The notes beneath the pieces are model-generated. The model did no database searches. It worked only from the letters and a program-made list of their open reading frames with translations, and was not told where the DNA came from. Below are positions 44,697 through 53,481 of a stretch of DNA of 64,000 nt, one piece after another (position 1 is the stretch's first letter; each line of letters begins with the position of its first letter). The stretch lies in the NCBI GenBank assembly GCA_036268405.1, contig DATAUF010000154.1, positions 1-64,000 on the forward strand, written 5' to 3'. The DNA is from DASZTV01 sp036268405. Lineage in GTDB: Bacteria > Actinomycetota > Actinomycetes > JAFAQI01. Made by a program: the position numbers and the translations under genes.

Positions 44697-45662
44697 ATGC
44701 CGACGCGGATCGCCCCCATGCTCGCCACCCCGACCTCGCGCCTGCCGGCTGATGACGCCGCGTGGGGCTACGAGTTCAAGTGGGACGGCGTGCGCGCGAT
44801 CGTCTACGTCGATGGCGGCAAAGCCCGAGCGATGTCGCGGAATGACAAGGACATCACCGCGACTTACCCCGAGCTGCAGGCGATGGCGGAGTCGATCGGC
44901 AAGCGAAAGATGGTGCTCGACGGAGAGCTCGTCGCCTTGGACACAGCCGGACGTCCCTCCTTCGGGGTGTTGCAGTCCCGAATGCACGTGACCAGTCCGG
45001 CAGCGATCGCCCGTCTCGCCGACCAGACGCCGGTCACCTTTCTCGCATTCGACCTGCTGCACCTCGACCGCCGGTCACTGCTGGATCTGCCGTACGCCGA
45101 ACGCCGGCAGCGCCTCGAAGGCTTGGATCTCGCCGGAGACTCATGGCAGACCCCACCCTCCTTCACCGGCCACGGCGAGGCGGTCTGGCAGGCGTCGAAG
45201 GAACAGCAGCTCGAGGGCATCGTGCTGAAACGACTCAAGTCGACGTACATTCCCGGCAGCCGCTCAACCGACTGGCTGAAGCTGAAGAACCAGCTCATGC
45301 AGGAGGTCGTGATCGCGGGATGGAAGCCTGGTGCCGGAAGCCGCCAGGGCGCCATCGGCTCGCTGCTGCTCGGCGTCAACGGCGATGACGGAGGACTCGT
45401 GTACGTCGGCAACGTGGGCACCGGCTTCACCGATGCGGCGCTCAAGATGCTCGCCGCAGATCTCGCGCCACTGACCTGCGACGAGCCCCCGTTTGCCGAG
45501 CCGATCCCGAGGTCGCACGCACGTGACGCCCACTGGGTCACACCCTCCTTGGTCGGAGAGGTGCGGTTTTCGGAGTGGACCCGCGACGGCCGGCTTCGAC
45601 ACCCCGCGTGGCGCGGGCTGCGCCCGGACAAGACCCCGGAAGAAGTACGCCGTGAGTCCTAG
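44697..45662 (+). CDS. ATP-dependent DNA ligase (LigC/LigD ligase-domain type)
   Basis: A 321-aa ligase. Motif I is EFKWDGVRA with the AMP-accepting Lys, motif III LDGELVALD, motif IV EGIVLKRL and motif V DWLKLKNQ; the OB domain follows (VVIAGWKPGAG, GSLLLGV). It has no polymerase or nuclease domain; the polymerase is a separate gene starting 11 bp before this stop. This is the split arrangement of the bacterial end-joining ligase LigD seen in some actinobacteria. No ku gene is in the window. Confidence 0.93.
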   Translation: MPTRIAPMLATPTSRLPADDAAWGYEFKWDGVRAIVYVDGGKARAMSRNDKDITATYPELQAMAESIGKRKMVLDGELVALDTAGRPSFGVLQSRMHVTSPAAIARLADQTPVTFLAFDLLHLDRRSLLDLPYAERRQRLEGLDLAGDSWQTPPSFTGHGEAVWQASKEQQLEGIVLKRLKSTYIPGSRSTDWLKLKNQLMQEVVIAGWKPGAGSRQGAIGSLLLGVNGDDGGLVYVGNVGTGFTDAALKMLAADLAPLTCDEPPFAEPIPRSHARDAHWVTPSLVGEVRFSEWTRDGRLRHPAWRGLRPDKTPEEVRRES

Positions 45663-46578
45663 CGCCACGAAGGTTTCCGTCGATGTCGACGGACGCACCT
45701 TGACGTTGACCAACCTCGAGAAGGTGCTCTATCCCGAGACCGGCTTCACCAAGGGCGAGGTCATCGACTACTACGCGCGCATCGCACCGGTGTTGTTGCC
45801 GCACCTGGCCTCACGTGCCGTCACGTTCAAGCGATATCCGAACGGCGTCGACGGAAAGTTCTTCTTCGAGAAGAACGTGCCGTCCCATGCACCGGACTGG
45901 GTGCGTAGCGTGACGTTGCCCAGCCCTGGCTCGACCAAGTCACGCGAGACGATCGACTACACCCTCATCCGCGATCTCCCCACGCTGGTCTGGGCGGCCA
46001 ACCTCGCCGCCATCGAGCTGCACGTCCCGATGTGGCGCGTCGGCCCCCGCGGCAAGGTGCACGATCCCGACCTGCTGGTATTCGACCTGGACCCCGGTCC
46101 GCCGGCGACCATCGTGGAGTGCTGCACCGTGGCCCAGTTGTTGCGCACTGTGCTCGTCGACGACGGGCTGTCGGCGTACCCGAAGACCAGCGGCTCCAAG
46201 GGCATGCAGCTCTACGTGCCCGTCCGGGATGCGACGTGGCAGGACATCCACGCCTACGCGAAACAGGTTGCGCAGCGTCTCGCCGAAGAGTCCCCCGATC
46301 TCGTGGTGTGGCAGATGAAGAAGTCGCTGAGAGACGACAAGGTGCTCATCGACTGGTCGCAGAACAACGCCGCGAAGACCACCGTCGCGCCGTACTCGCT
46401 ACGGGCTCGCAGCCAACCCACGGTGTCCACGCCCATCACCTGGGACGAGGTAGCGAGGTGCGCCTCTCCGCAGGACCTTGCTTTCACCGCTTCGCAGACC
46501 TTGGATCGCGTCGACGCCGACGGCGACCTCTTCGCAGCGCTTCACGATGACAGCAAGGCAGCGCCTCTCCCGCGCTGA
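45652..46578 (+). CDS. LigD-type primase-polymerase domain protein
   Basis: A 308-aa archaeo-eukaryotic primase-type polymerase from GTG 45652, which lies inside the ligase gene, with GGAAGAAG upstream. Signatures are TNLEKVLYPETGFTKGEVIDYY, the catalytic pair in LLVFDLDPGP, TSGSKGMQLYVPV and VLIDWSQNNAAKTTVAPYSLR with the third Asp. In many relatives the position after SKG(L/M) is His; here it is Gln. It extends DNA ends or fills gaps with ribonucleotides during repair, together with the coupled ligase. Confidence 0.92.
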   Translation: MSPSATKVSVDVDGRTLTLTNLEKVLYPETGFTKGEVIDYYARIAPVLLPHLASRAVTFKRYPNGVDGKFFFEKNVPSHAPDWVRSVTLPSPGSTKSRETIDYTLIRDLPTLVWAANLAAIELHVPMWRVGPRGKVHDPDLLVFDLDPGPPATIVECCTVAQLLRTVLVDDGLSAYPKTSGSKGMQLYVPVRDATWQDIHAYAKQVAQRLAEESPDLVVWQMKKSLRDDKVLIDWSQNNAAKTTVAPYSLRARSQPTVSTPITWDEVARCASPQDLAFTASQTLDRVDADGDLFAALHDDSKAAPLPR

Positions 46579-46685
46579 GAAGCTCGGCCGAGTCCGAACC
46601 TCGCGGTCGACTACGGCCCATCTACCCGCGTAACGGCGCCGCACGCGGGCAGACCTCAGGCTGATTCCCGAAACCAGGAGCCCAC

Positions 46686-47165
46686 ATGGCCACACAACTC
46701 TCCGCCGACGAAGACACCTCTCCCGATCGGCCCAATCCTGCGGGGCGCCCGCGGCTGGTCGTCGTGCCCGCCGGCGGCCACGCGATCGCCGACGGTCCGG
46801 AGGCACTCGGCTATGAGGTGGAGTTCGCCTTGGAGCCTCGACGCATGACGATCGGCAGTGACTCCGAGCAGGACATCGTCCTCGAGGGGCTCGCTCCGGC
46901 GCACGCAGCGGTCGACTGGTGGGCAGACGGAGACGAGTTCGTCTTCGAACCCATGCCAACTGGCGATACGACTGCGACGGTCGACGGCGCGGCGACGACC
47001 ATCGGCCTCCACCACGGCGACCGCATCCAACTCGGGGAGTGGACGCTGGTGTTCCAACGCGACGAGGAGGCAGACCACGTACGGCGCGGCCGTGCGAGGG
47101 AGGGTGGGGACTACGCCGGTGGTGGCGTGACGGAGGCAGGAGGCCACGCGACGGAGAGCGAGTGA
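46686..47165 (+). CDS. FHA-domain protein
   Basis: A 159-aa protein with an AGGAG ribosome site before ATG 46686. Residues about 45-130 follow the forkhead-associated pattern: RRMTIGSDSEQDIVLEGLA, PAHAAVDWW and GDRIQLGEWTLVF, so it probably binds a phosphothreonine partner, although the usual Arg-Ser/His pair is only partly recognisable. Both ends are polar and probably disordered. No kinase gene is adjacent. It is convergent with the MFS gene. Confidence 0.78.
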   Translation: MATQLSADEDTSPDRPNPAGRPRLVVVPAGGHAIADGPEALGYEVEFALEPRRMTIGSDSEQDIVLEGLAPAHAAVDWWADGDEFVFEPMPTGDTTATVDGAATTIGLHHGDRIQLGEWTLVFQRDEEADHVRRGRAREGGDYAGGGVTEAGGHATESE

Positions 47166-47208
47166 TCCTCATTCAGCCTCGGCCTGGCAGCCTCAGCGAA
47201 ACCGCCGG

Positions 47209-48663
47209 TCACGCCTGGTCACGAAATCGGCCGAATACGGCAGGTGAGTCCCAGGCCGGTTCGTTCTCCTCCTGCCAGCGTTCCAGATCTGGAGCCTGAA
47301 GCCGCCCGCCACCGGCGACGAACATCACCATTGCAAGCAAAGCGCCCAGTCCGGCGAGGCTGAGACAGATCCACACGCCGTCCCGCGCACCGTTCTGCGG
47401 CGACCCACCGATCTGTGTGACCACGTACGCCAAGACCGGTGCCGTGACAAATGCGGCGACACCGCGGAGCAGCTCGATGAGGGCGAATACTCGCTGGATC
47501 TGCGAGGAGCGCAGCGAGAAGCCGGCCATGAACAGCGCTGGAGAGACCGACGCGCCGACCCCTAGGCCAATGAGCCCGGCCGTGACACACGTTGCGGCGA
47601 CGCCGCCAGAGGTCACGACCCGTGACGCAAGAGCAGCGCCCGCAACCAGGACGAGGATTCCGGAGAACGCGAGGACCGGGATCAACCGAGTCTTGAACAC
47701 CGCGGCGAACAGACCGGCGGTGAGCACCGCGGCTACGAACTCCGGCAGGAAGTACAAGGCAAGATGGCCCGGCGAGTACTTCTTCGCCAATGCCGTCAAC
47801 AGGATCTGCATCAGACCGAGGGCCGCCGCGCTGGTGAACAGTGCGATCACGATGCCGGTCACCGGGTAGGTCGTGGCCAGCCGTCGTACCGGCATGAGTG
47901 GCCGCTCGACCAGATACTGCTGAACGACGAGCACGACGATTGCGGCAGCCCCGACGCACAGCGGCACCAACGAAGTCGCGTCGTGAACTGCATGACCTTG
48001 CATGTGTCCGGCACCGAAGAACGCCGCCGCGCAACCACCCGCAGCCAGCACCACCGCGATCACGTCCCACGGTGCCTGGTGATCTGCAGGCCCGTCATCT
48101 TCGAAGGTCAGGATCGCGAAGAGCCAAGCGACCAGGCCGATGGCTGCGACCGCGCAGAAAAGCGGGCGCCAGTGGTGCGCCGCCGCCTGCGTCGCCCCGA
48201 TCGTCGGACCGAGCGCGACCGCACCGAAGATGCAAAGGTTCATGATCATCGCCGTACCGGGCATCTTCGAAGCCGGCCATCCGGTGACGAGCGGCGGAAC
48301 CGCCGCGATGAGCATCAGGCTCGTGCAGAGGCCCTCGACGATGAAGCCCACAACGAAGACAGGCGCGGTTGGTGCCCACGCGGCCAGCGTCGCGGCCACG
48401 ACGAAGAGCGTCACGTAGCCGATCAACATCCGTCGCGGCGGCAGGTGCTGCGCGAACTGCACCGCGAGCACCGTGCCAAAGGCGTACGCCGCATCCGACA
48501 TCGCGACCGTGAGGTCGAACGATGCAGGGCTCATGCCGATGTCTGGGGCAATGGTCTTGCTCAGCGGAAGGACGGCGGCCGTCAGCATCAGAAATGGGAC
48601 GAGCGCCAGCGCCACCAGAACCACTGCTGCCCAATAGCTGTCCGCCAGCGGGCCTCGCCGCAC
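47209..48663 (-). CDS. MFS transporter (DHA2-like, about 14 membrane helices)
   Basis: A 484-aa membrane protein from GTG 48663, which overlaps the second of two adjacent stop codons at the end of moeA. Hydrophobic helices run along the whole length, for example AAVVLVALALVPFLMLTAAV, FVVAATLAAW and ALGLMQILLTALA, with a motif-A-like LPPRRMLIGYV loop after helix 2. It is a drug/proton-antiporter type carrier, but coupling to moeA hints at an oxyanion or small-molecule role. Substrate unknown. Confidence 0.85.
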   Translation of the reverse strand: MRRGPLADSYWAAVVLVALALVPFLMLTAAVLPLSKTIAPDIGMSPASFDLTVAMSDAAYAFGTVLAVQFAQHLPPRRMLIGYVTLFVVAATLAAWAPTAPVFVVGFIVEGLCTSLMLIAAVPPLVTGWPASKMPGTAMIMNLCIFGAVALGPTIGATQAAAHHWRPLFCAVAAIGLVAWLFAILTFEDDGPADHQAPWDVIAVVLAAGGCAAAFFGAGHMQGHAVHDATSLVPLCVGAAAIVVLVVQQYLVERPLMPVRRLATTYPVTGIVIALFTSAAALGLMQILLTALAKKYSPGHLALYFLPEFVAAVLTAGLFAAVFKTRLIPVLAFSGILVLVAGAALASRVVTSGGVAATCVTAGLIGLGVGASVSPALFMAGFSLRSSQIQRVFALIELLRGVAAFVTAPVLAYVVTQIGGSPQNGARDGVWICLSLAGLGALLAMVMFVAGGGRLQAPDLERWQEENEPAWDSPAVFGRFRDQA

Positions 48664-48665
48664 TA

Positions 48666-49823
48666 CTACTCACCCCCCAGCGGGATGACCGTCACCGTCG
48701 CGCCGGCCGCGACCTCTTCGAGCTCCTCGCCGATCACCACCAGACAGTTCGCTTGAGCCAGCCCGGCGACCAGGTGTGACTGCGGCCCACCGAGCAGCTT
48801 CACCTCGCCGTCTGCGACGACGCCGCGAAGGTACTGGCGCTTGCCCCTCGGTGAGCGCGTCACCGGTTCCGCGAGCTTCGCGAGAGTGCGCACTCGCTCC
48901 CGCGCAAGGACAGCCCGCCCGAACAGCTCAAAGGAGACCAATGCGGCAACCGGATTGCCGGGAAGGCCCAGGAACGCACGGTCGGGTGCCAACATGCCCC
49001 ACGCCTGGGGCTTGCCGGGCTGCATCGCGACGGTCTCGAACGTGATGCCGCGGCACGCCATGGCGGCCTTCACCACGTCGTAGGCCCCGACGCTGACCCC
49101 ACCGCTGGTCACGACGAGCTCGGCGTCCGGCAGATCGTCGAGCGCGGCGAGCAGGCCGCCGACGTCGTCGCCGACATGGCCGACGTGCACCACTTCAGCA
49201 CCCGCGGCGCGGGCGGCCGCCGCGATGCCGGGGCCGTTGGAGTCGATCAGCTGTGCTTCCGCAACCGAGGATCCGAAGGACACCAGCTCGTCGCCGGTCG
49301 AGATCACCGCAACCCTCGGACGCGGGTGGACAATCACCTCGGCGACGTTGTGAGCGACCAAGGCGGCGAGCTGCGGAGCCGCAACGATCTGGCCGGCAGC
49401 GATGACGGTGTCCCCCGCGCGCACGTCGTCGCCGATGCCGCGGATGTGGCGGCCCAGGGCAATGACGGCTGCCACCTCGATCATTGCGCCGTCCACGCAT
49501 ACGTCCTCCACGGGAACGACCGCCTGAGCGCCGATCGGCACGGGAGCTCCGGTCATCACCCGAATCGCCGTTCCTCGCAGAACTGCCTGGTCGGGCATGC
49601 TGCCGGCCGGCACGTCCCCCGCAACTCGGAGCCGACCCGGAACATCGTCGATCCGAACGGCGTAGCCGTCCATCGCGCTCGCGACAAACGCGGGGTACGG
49701 CGTCGCCGCGCAAACTGGCTCGGCCATCCGAAGCCCATAGGCCTCCGCGGTCGGCACCCCGGTCGGCGGGCACGGCCGGGACAGCGATCGGCAGTCCGCT
49801 AAGTGCTGGTTGACGGACTTCAC
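48666..49823 (-). CDS. moeA: Molybdopterin molybdenumtransferase
   Basis: A 385-aa protein from GTG 49823 (VKSVNQHLADC, the usual MoeA start). Family motifs include ASAMDGYAVR, RVMTGAPVPIGAQAVVPVE, RVAVISTGDELV, DSNGP and VTSGGVSVGAYD, then LGLPGNPVAALVSFE. It inserts molybdenum into molybdopterin-AMP to finish the cofactor needed by the formate dehydrogenase encoded nearby. It is divergent from moaA with only 49 bp between, so the two probably share control. The MFS gene follows at once. Confidence 0.95.
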   Translation of the reverse strand: MKSVNQHLADCRSLSRPCPPTGVPTAEAYGLRMAEPVCAATPYPAFVASAMDGYAVRIDDVPGRLRVAGDVPAGSMPDQAVLRGTAIRVMTGAPVPIGAQAVVPVEDVCVDGAMIEVAAVIALGRHIRGIGDDVRAGDTVIAAGQIVAAPQLAALVAHNVAEVIVHPRPRVAVISTGDELVSFGSSVAEAQLIDSNGPGIAAAARAAGAEVVHVGHVGDDVGGLLAALDDLPDAELVVTSGGVSVGAYDVVKAAMACRGITFETVAMQPGKPQAWGMLAPDRAFLGLPGNPVAALVSFELFGRAVLARERVRTLAKLAEPVTRSPRGKRQYLRGVVADGEVKLLGGPQSHLVAGLAQANCLVVIGEELEEVAAGATVTVIPLGGE

Positions 49824-49872
49824 CTCACGGCCACCATGTCTTGATCCTTTCCAGAGCGGGCATAACTCAAAA

Positions 49873-50868
49873 GTGCCAGCACCCCTCCAGCTCTCCGATG
49901 GATACGGCCGGGTTGCCACAGATCTTCGGGTTTCGGTCACCGACCGGTGCAATCTGCGATGCACCTACTGCATGCCGGCCGACGGCCTGGCGTGGATTCA
50001 GGGTGAGCGACTGCTGACAGATGACGAGCTCATCCGGCTGATCGCGCTGTCGATCGAGTGGCTCGGCGTGCGCGAGGTCCGGTTCACTGGCGGCGAGCCG
50101 CTCCTGCGCGAGGGCCTGGAGCTCTTCGTCGCAGCCGCCAGCAGCCGCGACGCCGCCACTGCCATCACGACCAACGGCGTCGCCCTCGCCGGTCGCGCCG
50201 ACTCGCTCGCCGCGGCAGGACTAAAGCGCGTCAATGTCTCGCTCGACACGCTGTCGGCGACACGGTTCGCCGAGATGGCCAGGCGTTCGAGGCTCGACGA
50301 CGTGATGGCCGGGCTCGCCGCTGCGTCACGCGCAGGCCTGGGACCGGTGAAGGTGAATGCCGTCCTTCTGCGCGATGTCAACGACGGCGAGGCATGCGAT
50401 TTGTTGAGCTTCTGCCTCGACCACGGCTACGAGTTGCGCTTCATCGAGCAGATGCCGCTCGATCCGATGCGGTCATGGGCTGCGGACAGGTTCGTCACGG
50501 CCAAGGAGATCCTCGAGCGGTTGAGTGAGCGATGGACCCTCACGCCGGATCCTGTCGCGCGCGGCGGCGCCCCCGCGGAGACCTGGCTGGTCGACGGTGG
50601 GCCGGCGAGGGTGGGTGTGGTCGGATCGGTCACCCGCCCGTTCTGCGCAGACTGCAACCGGACCCGCCTCACCGCCGACGGCCAGGTGCGCAGCTGCCTG
50701 TTCGCGGCTGAGGAGACCGATCTGCGAGGAGCCATGCGCGCCGGTGCCTCCGACGCGGACTTGGCCGCGTTGTGGCAGCACGCCATGGCGGGCAAGGCCG
50801 CCGGTCATGGCATCGGCCAAGCGGACTTCCGGCAACCGGGACGCGCCATGTCGGCGATCGGGGGATGA
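49873..50868 (+). CDS. moaA: GTP 3',8-cyclase
   Basis: A 331-aa radical SAM enzyme from GTG 49873, the first step of molybdopterin synthesis. The SAM-cluster motif is CNLRCTYC, followed by FTGGEPLLREG, and the C-terminal second 4Fe-4S cluster is built from CADCNRTRL and a later Cys in VRSCLF. The C-terminus ends in GHGIGQADF, close to the GG tail needed for MoaC cooperation, with a final GG. It is immediately followed (one base) by fdhD. Confidence 0.96.
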   Translation: MPAPLQLSDGYGRVATDLRVSVTDRCNLRCTYCMPADGLAWIQGERLLTDDELIRLIALSIEWLGVREVRFTGGEPLLREGLELFVAAASSRDAATAITTNGVALAGRADSLAAAGLKRVNVSLDTLSATRFAEMARRSRLDDVMAGLAAASRAGLGPVKVNAVLLRDVNDGEACDLLSFCLDHGYELRFIEQMPLDPMRSWAADRFVTAKEILERLSERWTLTPDPVARGGAPAETWLVDGGPARVGVVGSVTRPFCADCNRTRLTADGQVRSCLFAAEETDLRGAMRAGASDADLAALWQHAMAGKAAGHGIGQADFRQPGRAMSAIGG

Positions 50869-50869
50869 C

Positions 50870-51697
50870 GTGGGTCGTCGTACCGTGCGCCGCAACGTCG
50901 TCCGCTGGACTCCGGACGGGACCAGTCATCGCCCGGACACCCTCGCCGCAGAGGAACCTCTCGAGATCAGGATCGACGGCGCGGCGTTCACCGTCACCAT
51001 GCGCACACCCGGTGACGACATCGACCTGGTGCACGGCTTTCTCGCGAGCGAAGGGATCATCCGTGGGCGGGAGGATGTCCGCACCGCCAGGTACTGCGCC
51101 GGGGCAACGGATGGCGATGCCAACACCTACAACGTCATCGACGTCGAACTCGCGGCGGGCGCCGCCACCGCGCGACCGTCGCGCAACGTGCTCACGACAA
51201 GCGCTTGCGGCGTCTGCGGCCGTACGACGATCGACGAGGTGCGCACCCGCTCGCCCTATGACCTGCGCGCAGACGCCATCCGATGGGACGCCCGGTTGCT
51301 TTGCACGCTCCCGGACGCGCTGCGACGCGCGCAGACGGTCTTCGACCGCACCGGCGGGTTGCATGCAGCTGGCTTGTTCGGGGCCGGAAGCGACGCTCCA
51401 CTGGTCGTACGCGAGGACGTCGGGCGCCACAACGCCGTTGACAAGGTCGTCGGCTGGGCACTGCGTGAGGACCGCCTTCCGGCAACTGGCGCAGTGCTTG
51501 TCGTGTCAGGACGCGCGTCCTACGAGCTGGTGCAGAAAGCGGTGATTGCCGGCATCCCGGCACTCGTGGCCGTCTCCGCACCATCGAGCCTCGCGGTCGA
51601 GCTGGCGCTCGAAACCGGACTCACGCTCGTCGGCTTCGCGCGTGGCCAGTCGATGAACGTCTACGCCGGGGGTCAGCGACTGGGGCTCGTCGGCTGA
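50870..51697 (+). CDS. fdhD: Formate dehydrogenase sulfurtransferase
   Basis: A 275-aa protein from GTG 50870 with a GGGGG ribosome site inside the end of moaA. FdhD passes sulfur from a cysteine desulfurase to the Mo-bis-MGD cofactor of formate dehydrogenase. The essential Cys pair is in TTSACGVCGR, and PLVVREDVGRHNAVDK and VVSGRASYELVQKA are strong family signatures. Its presence beside moaA, moeA, mobA and the formate dehydrogenase genes supports a dedicated biogenesis set. The 3' end overlaps the convergent DUF6457 gene by 25 bp. Confidence 0.96.
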   Translation: MGRRTVRRNVVRWTPDGTSHRPDTLAAEEPLEIRIDGAAFTVTMRTPGDDIDLVHGFLASEGIIRGREDVRTARYCAGATDGDANTYNVIDVELAAGAATARPSRNVLTTSACGVCGRTTIDEVRTRSPYDLRADAIRWDARLLCTLPDALRRAQTVFDRTGGLHAAGLFGAGSDAPLVVREDVGRHNAVDKVVGWALREDRLPATGAVLVVSGRASYELVQKAVIAGIPALVAVSAPSSLAVELALETGLTLVGFARGQSMNVYAGGQRLGLVG

Positions 51698-51915
51698 TCC
51701 TCCTCCGGAGGCAGCAGAGCTCGAAGCCGGTCGATCACCACCGGCAGCTCATGTGCGCCGCGTGCGGCGAGGCCCACCAACAGACAGGTGAGCGGCGCCG
51801 CAGGCCGGTCCACCCGATGGGCTACCTCGCGCGCGAAGTCGAGCACCTCCCGCACATCGGGTGGTTCAAGCTCGAGCTCTGCGCAGACCACCCTCACCCA
51901 CTCGTCCAGGGTCAC
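51673..51915 (-). CDS. DUF6457-like small protein
   Basis: An 80-aa helical protein from GTG 51915, which overlaps the mobA stop (GTGA). The pattern TLDEWVRVVCAELEL, VLDFAREVAHRVDRPAAPLT and LVGLAARGA matches a small actinobacterial family (DUF6457) commonly found fused or adjacent to MobA. It is the last gene of the long minus-strand respiratory operon. It may help MobA or the cofactor carrier (inference). Confidence 0.78.
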   Translation of the reverse strand: MTLDEWVRVVCAELELEPPDVREVLDFAREVAHRVDRPAAPLTCLLVGLAARGAHELPVVIDRLRALLPPEEDQPTSPSR

Positions 51916-52451
51916 GCCCAGCTCCGGGCCTGTTTCAGCTGCGCCGGGGTGTCGCAGTCCCACCAAGCCGGCGGCGCGCCGGCTGCCGCGATCTCGACCA
52001 GCCGAGCCTTTGGCGCCAACGCGTCGACAACTGTCCGCATCGCCGCCCCTGCAGGCTGCGCTGGTATTGCCTGGCGCAGGCCCATGGTTCGGTACGCCGC
52101 GAGAAGCGGCTGCGCGCGCCCGTCGGCGTCCACCGCCACAGCAGGCGCTCGCGCGACGAGTAGATCAACGACTGCAGCGCTGACGAACGGCAGGTCCGAG
52201 GCGAGCACGACGACGACCGGGGCAGTCACTCGCGTCAACGCGGCGGCGAGCGCCGCAACAGGTCCACCGCCCGGCGGATCCTCGACCAGGTCGCCACCGG
52301 GCCCGACGACGACGATCCGTCTCGCACCCGCGACAGCAGCCAGCGACGCAGCGATCATCGGCCGACCGCCGACCGCCAGCAACTGCTTGCTGCCGGTGCC
52401 CATCCGCCGTCCATGACCGCCGGCTAGCACCACCCCGTCATAGCCGGACAC
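51912..52451 (-). CDS. mobA: Molybdenum cofactor guanylyltransferase
   Basis: A 179-aa nucleotidyltransferase that adds GMP to molybdopterin. The P-loop-like motif is VVLAGGHGRRMGTGSKQLL with the conserved Lys, and VLASDLPFVSAAVVD holds the metal-binding Asp. It is four bases downstream of the NrfD-type gene and coupled to the DUF6457 gene. Its product, the bis-MGD form after dimerisation, is what the formate dehydrogenase requires. Confidence 0.93.
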   Translation of the reverse strand: MSGYDGVVLAGGHGRRMGTGSKQLLAVGGRPMIAASLAAVAGARRIVVVGPGGDLVEDPPGGGPVAALAAALTRVTAPVVVVLASDLPFVSAAVVDLLVARAPAVAVDADGRAQPLLAAYRTMGLRQAIPAQPAGAAMRTVVDALAPKARLVEIAAAGAPPAWWDCDTPAQLKQARSWA

Positions 52452-52455
52452 GAGA

Positions 52456-53481
52456 TCACCCCGCTCGCGCTGACAGCCGCGCGCGCTGTGGAGCTATGGT
52501 GGCTGCGGGGTCGTTGGCCGAGGTCATCCCAGCGTCGAAGATGCCGAACCTGGTGAGGACGGACGACACCAACAACGCCGCACCCGACACGACACGGAGC
52601 GGTCGCCGGCGCCGGCCTGCGAGAGCCGTAGCCGCACCGAGAACCGCCATAGCGCGACTTGCCTGCAGCAACCGCTCAGCCTTGCCGTCGTGGTACGCCG
52701 CCGCGACGGTCTGGTCCAGCCGGTGCTCCATCAGCCGCTCGGCGGTCAGCTCGCCGGCGACGGCACCGACGGCCAGCCGGCACAGCGGCGTCGCGTCGGC
52801 ATCCGTGCAGAGCAGCTGTCCGACACCGGCCGCGGCGGTGGCGGCGGAGGCGACGAACACGAAAGGCATCTCGCGCCTGGCGTCGTGCCAGGCCGGGACA
52901 GCTGTGTCGGCGATCAATACCGCCGTGTACGACGCGACTCCCGGACCGAGCGCCGCCGCAGCCGTGGTCGCGACCGCACCGAGCCCTGGCAGCAGTCCGG
53001 TCATCTCACTCGCCGCGGCAGCCATCGCAGCCGGGGCGTAGGCGCTGAGCAACCACGAGCCGACGCTCATCGGCGAGGTCGGCTTGAACACGCGCAGCAT
53101 GTTGAGCGCGCGTGAGGGGCGCCCGAGATCTTTCACCAACGCCGCGAGGGACATCGCCGCGGCACCTGCCGCCGCGACCTTGGCGCCCTTGACAACGCTA
53201 GGCCGTCCAGTGCGCTGCGCCACCGCTGCGACCAGCGATGAGCCACCGGCCAGGCCGCCGAGGAAGAAGTAGCCGGCGATCTCGCGGGACTTCCAGGTCG
53301 GCGCGTTGAGCACCGGCAACCCGTAGTAGGAGCGGAACTCCTCCACCGGCCGCCGCCTCCGGCCGCGGTGCCGCGCCCGTTCCCGCGCTGCCGACCCCGT
53401 CGGACGGCCCGACCCGGGCGGCGCCTCGCGGCCCGGTCGGGTGTCGACCAGACCGTCCTGGGTCACTCGCCCGTGGTTCAT
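52456..53481 (-). CDS. NrfD/PsrC-family membrane subunit of formate dehydrogenase
   Basis: A 341-aa protein from ATG 53481, overlapping the upstream stop. After an Arg-rich, Pro/Gly-rich N-terminal tail of about 50 residues come YYGLPVLNAPTWKSREIAGYF and a set of about eight helices (GGLAGGSSLVAAVAQ, LVKDLGRPSRALNMLRVFKPTSPMS). This matches NrfD/PsrC proteins, which receive electrons from an adjacent FeS subunit and reduce or oxidise quinone. It replaces the cytochrome b subunit of E. coli-type FDH-N and has no haem-ligand pattern. Confidence 0.88.
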   Translation of the reverse strand: MNHGRVTQDGLVDTRPGREAPPGSGRPTGSAARERARHRGRRRRPVEEFRSYYGLPVLNAPTWKSREIAGYFFLGGLAGGSSLVAAVAQRTGRPSVVKGAKVAAAGAAAMSLAALVKDLGRPSRALNMLRVFKPTSPMSVGSWLLSAYAPAAMAAAASEMTGLLPGLGAVATTAAAALGPGVASYTAVLIADTAVPAWHDARREMPFVFVASAATAAAGVGQLLCTDADATPLCRLAVGAVAGELTAERLMEHRLDQTVAAAYHDGKAERLLQASRAMAVLGAATALAGRRRRPLRVVSGAALLVSSVLTRFGIFDAGMTSANDPAATIAPQRARLSARAG

